26,242 nt of DNA from Lingula anatina (GCF_001039355.2 NW_019775917.1:142460-168701); one strand, 5' to 3'. Numbered from the stretch's first letter, positions 10,511 through 21,683 are shown. Notes: generated by a model not told the origin, from the letters alone. Translations and numbers: made by a program.

Positions 10511-10553
<43 letters not shown>

Positions 10554-12308
10554 TTTTGGGGGGTTTGGAGGTGATTGGTATAGCCCCACAGCCTCCATTT
10601 GACCTCCTTGTCACATTTTTCACACTGCATTCATACAAATATGACACTTCAGACCTTAACACTTTTAGGGCAGCGTTTAGAGTGTGGACAGCGTCTTGGC
10701 GGGTATGGGATAGACTGTGACTGTAGCCTCCTGGCAGTGGTATCTGTTCAGGCGAATACAGGCGGTGGAGAATGGAATCTGTTCATCAAAGGACTGGATG
10801 GCAGAACTTCAACCATTTCCATAAGCAAGGTAACAGTGAAATTCATTTGACTATTATTCACTGCTCAATAGAATCAGATTAAATCGAAAAAACTCATTTC
10901 ATATACCCTGTAATTCATTTCTTTCCTTTATTTATTTTAACAACTTTCTTGAAGCAAGACGGCTTATAAATATTTTCTAAAGCATATTGGAATTTCTTCA
11001 TAAATGATAAAATTTATTTTGAAAGTTACCGAATTTACAAGAACGTGAAAAGCAACTATTTTCTGTCGTAGTCCTCATATAAAAGCTTGGGAGATATGCC
11101 AGTAGATGAACTCCTCATCAAGGCCAGTGCTGCCACGCAGATACCAAAAGATCAACAAAGACTGATATACGGGGGTAGGTGATTATGATTGTATTTACTA
11201 TAAATTTATTTCACTTCACGGACACATTTTCTGTATCATATTGTAGGTTGAGAATAGTATATACCTAAAAGAAGCATTTTAATTTGTTTATATCGTACTT
11301 TGCATCCACATCATGTGATAAGATTAGCTTTTAATTAGTGATGTGTATTTCTTATTAATTGTCAACATGATAAATGTGACAGAACTAATTCTGGCTACAG
11401 GTAAACAGCTTCAGGAGGGAAGAGGACACACTTTATCCACGTACGGCATTCAGAACCGTTCAACGCTCCACCTGGTGATGCGCCTGCGCGGAGGTGGAAT
11501 CGAAGGTGATGGGAGGACACCGTGCGGACATGTTCTTGGTAAGGTTTAGTATACAATGGAAGCGCATAAAGCCAATTTGTTAAAAATTCTTTCAATTAGC
11601 CTTTTGAGAATGCATGCTTGTTTTTAATTGCTTTTAAAGTTAACGAAACTTTTCTTTGATGTAGGTCCTGCCCACGTAAATACCTTTCGCCAGCAAGTGT
11701 CGTCTGGGCAAACTCTTCTGAGCTGCCCTTGCACCCACCCTACCACCCAACAGCAGTGCAAGCAACACCTACCCTACGATACTTGCGTTAAACGCCTCCC
11801 GTTCCTATCTAATGAAGACCGCCAGTTTTTAGAAATTGGAATTTCCAAGAACGCACTCGGCGGGCGTGCCAAGGAGTGTCCGTTGTGCAAGAGTGTGTGC
11901 GTGCGACGAAGCTCGCAAGATAGGTGTCTCCAATGCCCGGTGTGCACCGTCAAGACCAGGCGCTCTTATGAATTTTGCTGGGATTGCCTGCATGCGTGGA
12001 AAGGTGCCTCCAGCGAGAACTGTGGCAACCCGGACTGCTCCTCCTTGGAAGATCCCAGGCTGAAAACTCTCCGTGAGGCACCCCTGAAGACCATAGTAGG
12101 CGTGCCTAGTTGCCCCTCGTGGCGTGCGTGCCCATCCTGCAGCCGCCTCATTGAGCACGTGGACGCGTGCAAACACATGTCGTGTCCTTGTGGGGTCACT
12201 TTCTGCTTCATCTGTTTAAACGTGCCTGTAAACGGTCGCAGGGGGTGCGGCGCCCACAATGCCCAGTGTCCAGTGGCACCAATACAGACCGAGCTGAAAG
12301 GACGTTAG
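9016..12308 (+). CDS. Tandem ubiquitin-like / RBR-type (IBR-RING2) E3 ligase-like protein, 393 aa, six exons
   Basis: Exons: 9016-9078, 9833-9889, 10653-10829, 11072-11174, 11401-11538, 11665-12308; phases agree and total 394 codons. Residues 1-74 form a divergent Ubl: beta hairpin [17 protein letters not shown], helix [14 protein letters not shown] (exon 2), then [17 protein letters not shown]. Residues 81-165 form a second, ubiquitin-close Ubl with [16 protein letters not shown] and [12 protein letters not shown], keeping equivalents of Ile44, Lys48, His68, Val70 and the di-Gly. A degenerate first zinc cluster follows (CGH at 175-177, Cys 200-220), then an IBR/BRcat-like CPLC (251-254) to YEFCWDC, then a RING2/Rcat-like segment CPSC (335-338) to CFIC (360-363). 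Cys348 in HVDACKHM matches the catalytic Cys position of RBR ligases. The family transfers ubiquitin through a thioester. Parkin has Ubl-RBR; the double Ubl recalls ISG15. Codons 12168-12170 encode Cys348. RING1 looks incomplete, so E2 binding is uncertain. Confidence 0.85.
9683..9715. repeat. (AC)n microsatellite, intron 1 of the Ubl-RBR gene
   Basis: About 16 perfect AC units 118 nt upstream of exon 2. On the transcript it is complementary to the (GT)n tract in the next intron. Confidence 0.95.
9816..9830. repeat. C15 homopolymer serving as the polypyrimidine tract of exon 2
   Basis: Fifteen C residues run directly into the acceptor AG at 9831-9832. Polypyrimidine tracts are normally U-rich, and an all-C tract is a weaker U2AF target. 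Confidence 0.85.
9833..9889 (+). other. 57-nt phase-0 exon 2 of the Ubl-RBR gene
   Basis: Acceptor AG after C15, donor GTGAGG. It encodes [19 protein letters not shown], which fills exactly the helix and following loop missing between the Ubl hairpin in exon 1 and the strand beginning exon 3. Combined, the domain has normal ubiquitin length (Gly46 aligns to ubiquitin Gly47). Symmetric phase means skipping preserves frame. It is listed separately because this exon was assigned from frame and fold, not from an obvious ORF. Confidence 0.7.
9894..9904. repeat. G11 homopolymer immediately after the exon 2 donor
   Basis: Eleven G residues starting 5 nt into intron 2, complementary to the C15 tract on the other side of the exon. 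Confidence 0.85.
10513..10549. repeat. (GT)n microsatellite, intron 2 of the Ubl-RBR gene
   Basis: About 18 GT units followed by GCGCG, upstream of exon 3. It is complementary to the (AC)n tract of intron 1. Confidence 0.95.
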
Positions 12309-13299
12309 AACTCGAAATGTGGCTCTTGTTTTGCAGAATTCAACATAAACTAGTGTCAGAGCTCTTGTTTTAACTTTGTCCAAGAGGGATGGCAGTTTAA
12401 GTAGTAGGCCCTAAGCCGTGTTTTGATCAGGACATATGATGGAACTACTCCCCTAGTTTACTTTTATTGCATGCTTAATTTTGTTATATAGCACTTTAAT
12501 CAGAAACTAAACCCGTGGTGCCACGATACCTAAAAGACAAAAGACGGTGATAAAATGACCTGTAAAACGAATGTGGATACAGTTTTCTGAATATGTTCGG
12601 GCATTGACAATCAGCATTAAGTCAAAAATATGAGAAGCTTCGTCAAAATATATCTAGGAAAGCATATACAGTGCATATCGCGGGGTTTTGGCCTTCTGGA
12701 CCCCCCTGTACTTCATAGTTTTCGTGGATTTTGTTTTACTGTAGTTAAATCCGTCAATGCTACGGCATCTTTCTTTGTAATTTACTTTCTCTGTTTAATT
12801 ATTAGAGTTATTTGGGTTGTACTGAACAGTGGCATGCTTATATTAGAACATCTTACATAGCTTTTTATAATTATAATTCGCCAGCCTGCTTCTACTTTTT
12901 TCTCTTGCGTAGGTTCACACTGGCCAGAAAAGAAATAGACAGTTTTCTATGCATTTTGGTCTTTTAGCTTTTTATATTATTAAGATTTAATTTGATTTGA
13001 TTTTTTGCCCTTTCTTAGGCATACATAAATATTTTGCATCACAGAAAATCACGATGTGACCTTTGATATTTCTTTTTTGTTCAGTTGGTTTAGTTGTCAA
13101 TAACATTCGAGCATTTATCGATTTGTATGCCTGAGTAGTTGTTTTAAACAAAGCGGGGGCTTTTATTGAATGTAGCCAAACTTCAATCGCGCGAACACGA
13201 ACACTTAAACAAAATGTATTATCACTTTCCATCTGATAAATAAACAACAAAGAAAAGTGAAATGAATCGTTGAATCGATGAAATATTAGTATTTCTACA
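12309..13299. other. 3' UTR and intergenic DNA after the Ubl-RBR gene
   Basis: AT-rich with no convincing coding exon. AATAAA at 13239-13244 is a candidate polyadenylation signal, about 930 nt past the stop, though a closer non-canonical signal may be used. Short ORFs at 12630-12860 and 12987-13250 lack any recognisable feature. Confidence 0.5.
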
Positions 13300-13301
13300 G
13301 C

Positions 13302-13370
13302 CGGGTTACCTAGTGGTTAGTTCAGTCGTTGACTCATATGATCGACAGCATTGGAATGTAATCAATAATG
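13302..13370 (+). repeat. Possible degenerate tRNA-derived SINE head
   Basis: GGTTACCTAGTGGTTAG resembles a pol III A box, and about 35 nt downstream GGAATGTAATC could be a decayed B box. No cloverleaf or tail can be drawn, so it is not a tRNA gene; at most it is a relic. Confidence 0.25.
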
Positions 13371-13450
13371 GATCATTAAATTGCCGCCATAGTACAAACA
13401 GATATCAATCATAAATGAAACTAGTAGTTTGGGAGTATTGATCGGTTTGT

Positions 13451-16400
13451 ATGAGCGCAGACGACAGTCGGGTTCCTTCAGAAAACTGGGACAAGATGCC
13501 ATGGACAGACGCTAAGCCAGTGGGCTGGGGAGGCGGGAGTTTCTGGTAAGCATCATAAGGCAGTAGAGAGCCTACTTGTCTCTTGGTCTGGCCGATAGAA
13601 ATTACTTGGACATCCTCCCATTTTTCAAAGTTTACATCATACTGTGTCTTCCTGTCGTTTCAGGTTCGGTTTTATGTTAACAGAAGCTATGTTATCTTGT
13701 CGTTTGAAACTTATGACTCTATGATATACACTGTATTTCATTTGTCTTCAACGGAAAGCACGATAACCTTACTTACATTACTGTGTACGTCTTTGTCGAA
13801 AAGAACATGCAAACTTATTCCATTAGATAATGATCTCAATACATCCTACGTAATTGTTACTACGGAATTCGAAACAGTTTGTACTTAGGATGTCCTCTCT
13901 TACTCGTCAGTCAGCAACAAAATAAAAACCTTTTCTTAAGCCAAAAAGGCCGGGGAGTAACGCCGGAGAGCGTATTATCGCCGTAGTGTATTTTTGGTAA
14001 GGTTCTTTTGAATTAGCTATTGGAATAAACCGTTTGATACTGATTTCTAGCCCTAGGGAGACAGATTAAGGCGACTTTCCTCCTTTACAGTGTCTGTGGG
14101 CAGGACCATAGACTGGGATGGCTCCATGCGGTTAGAACTCAAATCACATGGTCTGCATACGTAGTTGGAAGAGGATTATGACTGTTTAGATAAAAAAAAT
14201 TGTAAATATTTTTCCCTTTGTTCAAGCAGAACATTGCCATTATTTTTCATTGGACCAACGGTGGACAGAGAGACCTTGTTCTTGTTTTTAGATTTAAACT
14301 TGCCTGATAATGTATAATTATGTTGACTAAATTAACTCAATAGCCGGGTTATTATTCTGGCCACGTATAAAGAACTTTCGTCAAAGTCATAATATTTTGC
14401 GCGTCCCCTAACGTTCAACTATTCATCTAAAATCTAAATTAAAGAAATTTATACAATCTCGTTGAAAGCCTTTCTTTTTTCAAACGAATAGGTCAATAGT
14501 TGACCCGTGGTAGAGCACAGTCTCTTGAAAATAGGTACACCTCCATAAATTTTGTATTTTTTTTACCTTTGCAAATGCTTTACACGTGGTGAATGATTAA
14601 GACGGAACTATAATGGCTATGGAGATAGAAGATAAGATATTAACAAGCTGAGTTGCCAGACTCACTTGGCTTCCACCCGAAGTTTTAATTGCTTTTTAAC
14701 CCGTTTTTGGATTTGGGGAGGAATCTCAACTGGTTTCGAGATATAGTCATACAAATTTTCTGTGATGGCTACGGAATATGCAATGAAGAAAAAAGTTTTC
14801 CAGAATTGCCACAACCCTTCCAGTGTCACAAACCTAATTTCATATTTTCGAACCATGCCTTTTAGTAAAATTTGAAGATACTACTTAGTAATCTTTTTTA
14901 TAGCTACATCGTCTCCTAAGAATTACATAAATCGTTGCTAGATAACCGAGAAAACCTGAGAGTAGAAAATGACATTTTAAACCCCAAACGCTCCTTTTAC
15001 GTCACCCGGGAAATAGTGGAACAGGAAAATTCGAAAAAAATAATTTGTGATTGATGTCTAATCATATTTATAAATCGCATCTCCCCAGTAACAGTTCTTA
15101 GTAAGTGATTACGTATGAAGATATTCACCACGCTGATCCCGGTGTTATATACGAGATGGTACTACTGGTAGTGCCCTGATAGTGATACAGTATACAGTAC
15201 CGTTGATTGAATGATTTTTACAGATGGGCACTGTTCTAGCTTTTAATCCACTCCCGTTACGCTTGTCTTGACTTGTGTGAATCTAAAGGAGGGTGGATTC
15301 CGTTACATGGACCCTCAGTTTCTGTACACCGGGCGATGTGAAATCAAAGCGTACTTCTTTGGGCTGGTCTTAAAACTGATTTAGTCAAGTCGTTGCTGGG
15401 TGGGGTATTCTTAATTTTATGCGGAAAGCTCTATCAAAGAAAAGATTAAGAAATTTAAGATAAGCAATATCTTTATCAAAAGGTTAGCTTTGTTTTCTGG
15501 AGCATTTGCAGCGAAATATGTCTCTACCAACGCTGATCTTGGACAAAAGAAATATTCGTCCAAGCGCTGAGAATGGTCATCAAAGGAAAATCCAGAATTT
15601 TATTTTCATTTATATGACCTGCTTTAAAATTCATTTCGTGGCCAGCACGTAATTCAATTCTTCCAGGTGTTTTTTTTAAATACTAATACTACCATAATAT
15701 TTTATAAAATAATATCTACTATATCATGAAGAATACATATCAGCATTAAAATGGCTGAGTCTAGTCCCCTTTAACTACAGGGAAAAGGCTAATGCCATTT
15801 TAACTCATCCTTCCATCTTATAAAACATTGGCCAGTAAAGGGAATACAGAATTCTGACCGTTGACCTCCTGTCTGTAATGGGTTTGTCACCAGGGACCAC
15901 CTGCACGCCTATAATCAGTCACCATCACACGATAATATCGACGTCGTATTGTTTATAGAAACAATCGATTGGCGGCGCGGCGCTTTATAAAGCAATCACA
16001 AGTAAAAAACGAACAAGTGAAAGCTGCAGCAATAGGAAGTAGTTCTGATACTGTCAAGTTCTCTGTCTCAAATTTAGAGAACAAGAAGAATTTAACATGT
16101 GGTGGGTGCATGTAGTGATTGAAACTGTAAATGATTTAGCTTGGTAGTGACATATTTCTCTACACTCTTTCGTTTTCATATATCCTAGTGCTAAGTACAG
16201 GCATGAATTGTGTGGATTTATTTTGGTCGGGTGCTGATTTTTCAGTAATGCAGACACATAAGATTAGATAGCAGGTCTCTGTACTAAAATGTGACCATGA
16301 CTCTCCGATACTCAAATATAGATATACATGTATCACAATGGTTCTCTAATATTCCCCAGGGAGACGAGTCGGTCTGTGTCCCGGGATCATCGTGCGGCAA

Positions 16401-16965
16401 TATTCGGGGTAAGTTTCATATTGAAGTAGAACTTATTTACAATTCCTCTTGCAAAGAATTATTTTAAAACTAAAGAGCGCCGCTTGTGTTTTATTTAGAA
16501 GAGCTTTGTTTATGGTGTAAGTCTGAATATTACCGAAGGGGTGGTGATACTCGAACGACACTCTTCCCAACAGAATTCTGCCAAAATAATTCTCAGATCT
16601 AGTGCGCCGTAACTGATTGGTAGAGAAATTAATAAATAAAAAGAAAAAAGTTTAACTGTTGCTTTGAATAGATTATTATAATCATTATTGTAACGTATCA
16701 AATTTGTTTCTAGAGCACCAGTGGTCCTAGAGGGTTCTACGTCATACACCCCGACTGGACCTCAGAATCCTTGTACTTGAGCAAACCTCTATACACCGCC
16801 AGGAGTCGCAGCGCATGGGGGTGGGAGCGCCCCAAAACTCACAAAAATATCAACGGGGTGCAGAGCTACGTCATGCCAAAAACGCCAAGAGTGCCAAAGG
16901 AATCGCTAAGATCGACAAGAATGACGAAAGGGGACCTCGAATCTCTTCGTTCTTATTCAAGATGA
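13451..16965 (+). CDS. Unrecognised 131-aa Trp-rich basic protein, three exons
   Basis: Exons: 13451-13545, 16360-16408, 16714-16965; GT-AG junctions, phases 2 then 0, TGA stop. I do not recognise the family. Seven tryptophans lie in the first 85 residues (13, 18, 26, 32, 63, 83, 85), within motifs such as DKMPWTDAKPVGWGGGSFW, SLYLSKPLYTARSRSAWGWE and SYVMPKTPRVPKESLRS. The C-terminal third is rich in Ser, Arg and Lys, with no Cys. No signal peptide or membrane segment is visible, so it is probably soluble and cytosolic or cytoskeletal (inference). The start is the first ATG in frame with the W-rich block. AATAAA near 17622 could end the transcript. The next gene encodes a Zasp-like PDZ protein, so a muscle role is conceivable but unsupported. 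Small exon 2 is the least certain piece. Confidence 0.7.
14662..14856 (-). CDS. 64-aa single-pass membrane microprotein, antisense in an intron
   Basis: Intact ORF with a good initiation context (AAAAGGCATGG read on the minus strand). A hydrophobic, aromatic segment (residues about 14-33, LWQFWKTFFFIAYSVAI) is followed by ENLYDYISKP, then VEIPPQIQKR and a Lys/Arg-rich tail. This layout of short N-terminus, one membrane helix, EIPP motif and basic tail is like small inner-mitochondrial-membrane assembly factors such as brawnin/UQCC6. That resemblance is weak and is inference only. It lies entirely within intron 13546-16359 of the opposite-strand gene. No polyadenylation signal was identified. 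Chance ORFs of this size are common, but composition and Kozak context argue it may be real. Confidence 0.5.
   Translation of the reverse strand: MVRKYEIRFVTLEGLWQFWKTFFFIAYSVAITENLYDYISKPVEIPPQIQKRVKKQLKLRVEAK
14860..16359. other. Intron sequence, no further gene seen
   Basis: Remainder of the first intron of the 131-aa gene. There are no convincing exons, RNA genes or repeats; the short minus ORF 16054-16257 has no support. Confidence 0.5.
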
Positions 16966-18307
16966 AACTGAAAGTGTAAAAAGTGTGATTTGAATGAAAA
17001 CAATGGAGGAAAACACGTTCTAAATGCATTAGTTGTTCTAGTGGTAAAGACGGACTAGTTGTTTGGGAAATGGGTTTGTTGCGCTCAGCTTATAAACTGA
17101 GATAAAACAAAAAAGATATGAACGTTATAATATGGACAGTTTGCTCAGTGTAACAAGATGATTTGCTCATATGTAACGCTTATAAACTGGTTACTGTGGT
17201 AATACAAGGTTCGTTGAACTTAAAGATAATTATGTCAGTTTTCCATGATCTCAAGAATGTACATTACAATAACAGGGTTTCAAAATGGAGGTCTTTGTGC
17301 TAGTGTTATTCCAGGTACCAGAGTTTGATTTTTAAAAAAGGAGTTCACTTACAGAAAGACATCACAATTATGCATCGTACCTGAAGCTTGGAAGCATAAT
17401 GCACTGCATAATATACTGTGTGTATGTAAGGTCTAAGCCTGAAGGCACAAAAGGCAAGTTTTCGGTGAAGGTGAACTTGAGGCATGGCTTTGGTATATGA
17501 GGGTGAAGTACCAATCAAAATCAGTCTTGACTCAATTAAATTATCTTTGGACCGCAATTGCCCTTAAAGCATACATGTATACAGGCAGATGAGCTAAACC
17601 GAGAATTATAGTGCCCAAACAAATAAATAAACTAAATATGTTACATGGTATAACTCACAGCGTGGTATAACTTATATCTTATCATATCATATCATATCAA
17701 AGTCCTGCAATTTGGATTTGGTATTAATTCTTGTTGCTAAAAAATGATATCCTGTGCCTCTGAATTTCATTTTTTTTGTCTGTTGATATTAATGCAGCAC
17801 AAGCGTCAATAACAATCACAACAACTTTTCAATCTGAATTTATTTATTTCAAATGTTTTGTGTACATTCAAATTCGAATAAAAAAAGGTTTCATTAAGGC
17901 GATATTGATACACAATGCTGTATTCCCCAAATTATTTCGAGCTTGATAACTATTTCTAGGAAGTACCCACCAACAAATACATGTCTTTTAACACCTATTA
18001 CAGCTGAGCTTCTTGGGCACGGTATTTATGGACAGAATTAGGTCATAGGTGTATTTTCGGTAAACAAGCTCAATTTTACCTGGACGGTAGACTGGCTGCG
18101 GAGAGCCGCTCCAGGAAATACGTCAGCGAACTTTGGCAGATACCGATTCCACCCTTGGCGTTAGTACGTTCTTGAGGCATCCGGCATCCTAAACTACCAG
18201 TTCGTCACTTGATTGAATTTTTGAGTTGAGCCGAAATTGCCGATTTCCAGGAAGTCTGATCAACTTAAAGTGACCAAATTATTTTTGACTGCTACAAGTC
18301 AGTCGCT
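16966..18307. other. Intergenic, 3' UTR of the 131-aa gene and 5' flank of the PDZ gene
   Basis: AATAAATAAA at about 17622-17631 is a candidate polyadenylation site. A (TATCA)4 pentamer repeat lies at about 17679-17699. No coding exon is supported. Confidence 0.5.
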
Positions 18308-21149
18308 ATGAGTTCGGTATCAGTGCAGCTGCAGCGAAATGACTTTCATGAGCCCTGGGGATTTCGTATGCAGGGCGGAAAGGATTTTCGTCTTCCACTG
18401 TCGGTGAAAAAGGTAAGTGATGCGAGGCTCATGGGGAAAAAAGGGTTCAATGCTATCTCCTTTCCATGTTAAGTGTTGTTTCGAAAAGAACTTTACCCGT
18501 AGATCTCCCTGTCCTTTGATACGACTTAATGTTTATTTCATCAATTATTTAACTTACAGTATTCTTGCCATACCTGCGATTTTGCCTTCAAATGGTTTTC
18601 AAGATTATCACATGCAAGGAGGTGCCAGTCTATAAGGTGCTGAGTAAGTTAATATTTTTTAAAAGAGCAAATTCCGGGTAAATACCTTCAGCACACGGCC
18701 ATTACCTTGAGCGCGGCTGCCCCAAATTAAGAACTGATATGGATACACCTAACGCCAGGTGTTCAGACACAGCTGATCGACTTTCTTGCCCACAGTCGGG
18801 GGGTTCTTAACCTTTATGTAGTCATCGAGGTTCAAAAAGATCCGTGTGACAAATATATGCGTTTCTGGGCGTTTATATAGGGTATCGGTGTATATAGCAC
18901 CTGGAAAGTGTTGATTGAACACTATGTGAATATACATAGTATACGTGCATGCAGACGTTGATAGCTTGCAGCAATATACCTCTTATGTTACACTTCGGCG
19001 GGGTTGTTTGTCATTGAATAAACTTATTGTGAAAGTTATAAGGCACTTGGTGGATGCTCCGGTTTGACCTCGCTTAATGAAAAAATAATGTCGGCCCGAT
19101 GATGTACAGGTAAATATTTACACTAGAAGAGCGTTGTATCTGTTTTTCATAAACCGTGCCTATAAGACACAAATACGTGCTTTACGCTAACGTTGTGTTT
19201 TCTAACAAAAATATTAGATAATGTAACCACAGCGTAATCAGTGCTTTAGCCTCAAAGGTCGAGCGTTTACTAACAAGAATAACGTTTCCCAATTATGGTA
19301 AGACTACAGCGGGCTCAAATATCACAGTGTGGTAGAGGAGCAAATTTCTACACAATTTGGTAAATTACATCGTAAAATTCAGACTGAAGGAGGTTAATAC
19401 ATTTAGACATTACTTGAAAATTTTCCTTCGTGGAAATGCCAGTGGAATACTTGCCATCGGCATACCTGAGGCATTTGCAAAACACCCTTTTTCCTAATGA
19501 TGCACTGAATATAAATAGCGCGCTGTTGTCTATATAAACACTGCCATACATCTTCACACAGTACTAAGAACATAAATATTTTCGATGGTTCAACATGGGC
19601 TCACCATAGCAACCGAATGCTTTAAGAAATGGATATTTCATTTAAGATATTGTAAGCGAACAATAACTGCCAAATACACTATTAAAGCGGATTTCGATTG
19701 CCTTTTCTTTACCTTTTCTATTTATCTAAAAACGTTTCTAGATAATTTAAAAATCAAAAGCTTCCACTGTGATCTGTGAGCTACATTAAAGGTTCAAACC
19801 TCTTTTATCATTAAGCATGGGAATGTTTCTAAAGGTTGGATCCGCCAACAAGTGTAAAAAGTACCGCTATACCCTCTTTACCATTTTAATATGGAGGGGC
19901 GCAGCTAGGCTGGAAAACATAGTACGGAGACAGGCCTTCATAACTCTTTGGCCTATATTTGCAATTCTAACAATTTCGCTTGAAACAATCTCAGAGAAAC
20001 ATGCGGTTAAATTTCATTTCAAATAAATAAATAAATAAAATACTTGGTAGTCATTTAAATATAATCTTTTCTCAAATATCATTAAAATAGGAAGGACGTA
20101 TCTTCTGGCCCATCTATATCAGACTCGTGGTTTCGGTTCAGTTATGAACCCCCGCATCTATTCCTAATAATGACGGCGTTTCCTTTTTCCTCTAAATTGA
20201 TGAAGGTTAAATGAGGTCGCACTAAGGTTGTGTCTAGTTTCAGGTGATGTTCGTCTTGAATCAAATCTGACATTTTAATTGACTCGGGTGTTATTTTTCC
20301 TGCTCTGATTTACGACGGCTCGCATTTCTAAACCGTTTTCGCTCCATTTTCACCTACGTAATGCAGATAATACAGTTTTTTTATCAAATGTGTATTATAT
20401 TTAATACTTTTTTTTAGGTTGGAATCAACTCCCCCGCTGCCCGTGCCAGATTGGATGCCGGGGATGCCATCGTCTCAATCGCCGGGAAAGACACTAGGAA
20501 CATGACACACATGCAAGCTCAACAGCTCATTAAGAATGCCGGAAACACCATCTCATTAACGTTACAAAAGTAAGCATTCATTAGTTCATGCTTCGTAGCT
20601 GTGCATTATAATTAGCGATAGCTGATAGTTAATGAAGGCAACACAGTGTGGCTCAGACCCTTCCCACACCCCCAACTTACGTCACAGATAACGAACGTTA
20701 CGCAAATACTGAGAAATGTAGGTGTACGAAAAGAACTTGTTAAGGGCAGATATAGATCTTACAGAACTAAAATGAACGCTTTGGTCTACTGCTTTTTTTA
20801 TATAGATCACAGTATTTAGGAATATTTTGTTGTATACAAAAACAATTTATATTTTAAAACTGGTTCACAAAATGCTTTCAGGGGAGCTTGCCAATCATTA
20901 GCCAAGGCCATGAAACCTACAGGTCCCGTCAAGTTCTCCGTCTCCAGGGCTCAAAACTACATGGCGTCCCCTGCTTACCAAGGCCCTACATCGCCGGGTT
21001 ACTCGCCACAGCCACAACAGCAGCAGTATCAGTACCAACACTACCAGCAGCAACAATACCAGCAACCCCAGTACCAGCAACAGCCCCAATACCAACAATA
21101 CCAACCACATCCCCAATACCAACAGGAATATTATGCAACCAGCTATTAG
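18308..21149 (+). CDS. Short Zasp/PDLIM-like PDZ protein with Gln/Tyr-rich tail, 174 aa, three exons
   Basis: Exons: 18308-18412, 20418-20569, 20882-21149; GT-AG, phases 0 then 2, TAG stop. Residues 4-86 form a PDZ domain of the PDLIM/Zasp type: carboxylate-binding loop PWGF (16-19) with RMQGGKDF, then INSPAARARLDAGDAIVSI and the alpha-B helix THMQAQQLIKNAG with His66 at the position that selects class I ligands. The last 90 residues start KPTGPVKFSVSRAQNY and become a repetitive Gln, Tyr, Pro tract (about 125-168), ending YYATSY. No LIM domain and no clear ZM motif follow, so it equals a short, LIM-less isoform or paralogue. Family members bind alpha-actinin at Z-discs and actin cables; that role here is inferred. 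The Q/Y/P tail is probably disordered. Confidence 0.88.
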
Positions 21150-21677
21150 GATGGATACGCTGTTAGGGGGTAGTAGGCTCTTACCATTTTATATATCGGA
21201 TAAACAAGCAGTTTAACGCGCAGGAGTGAAAATACAAAGTGCTAGAGTTGCACAGTTGGTGATTTTTTAAAAACTTTGTCTTACTTATCTCTATTGTACT
21301 TGAACTGACATCTCATAACGTGAGAATTTCAGAGCCTTTATACCATATTGTTTTACCTAGAGTTGTCTCAGAAGTGCAACAATAGAAGCCAAGGTACGCA
21401 AGATGGATTATCAAAACGGATTCCGTAGCTGGAAGGAACGCTTTATAAACATTTTTCTCTTTTAACGACATGACAGGAGGCAAGTGCTGAAGACGTCTGT
21501 GAAGTTTAAGTCCTTATTTTCATAGGGAAGGTAACACTTTCGAGTCCTTATATCAAGTGTGATACTTTGGATTGCTTTCTACAAGAATGTCTCTTTTAGT
21601 ACTTCATTTTATCCATTTGTCTCTGGTTCAAAATATATAATGCTGGGAAAATGTGCAATGCTGATACGTAGCATCGT

Positions 21678-21683
21678 AATAAA
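21678..21683 (+). terminator. Polyadenylation signal AATAAA, PDZ gene
   Basis: AATAAA 529 nt after the PDZ stop and about 200 nt before the 3' end of the convergent minus-strand gene, a sensible boundary. Confidence 0.6.

Noticed and set aside
10457-10720. ORF with alternating Cys-Val
   Set aside because: Translation of the GT repeat.
11829-12259. Minus-strand ORFs of 97 and 115 aa, and plus ORF 11836-12063
   Set aside because: Shadow frames of the GC-richer, Cys-rich last exon of the Ubl-RBR gene.
13302-13370. tRNA gene
   Set aside because: An A-box-like word is present, but no acceptor stem, anticodon arm or intact B box can be drawn.
13663-13735. Alternative second exon for the 131-aa gene (acceptor after CGTTTCAG)
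   Set aside because: It is open only briefly and ends in a stop, with ordinary composition. The 16360 exon links in phase to the W-rich last exon.
13451-21149. 131-aa gene and PDZ gene being one gene
   Set aside because: The first has its own stop and 3' polyadenylation signals; the PDZ exon begins with its own ATG and typical N-terminus.
20888-21166. Alternative frames over the PDZ tail (Pro/Thr-rich and Leu-rich)
   Set aside because: Low-complexity shadows of the CAG/CAA/TAC-rich tail.
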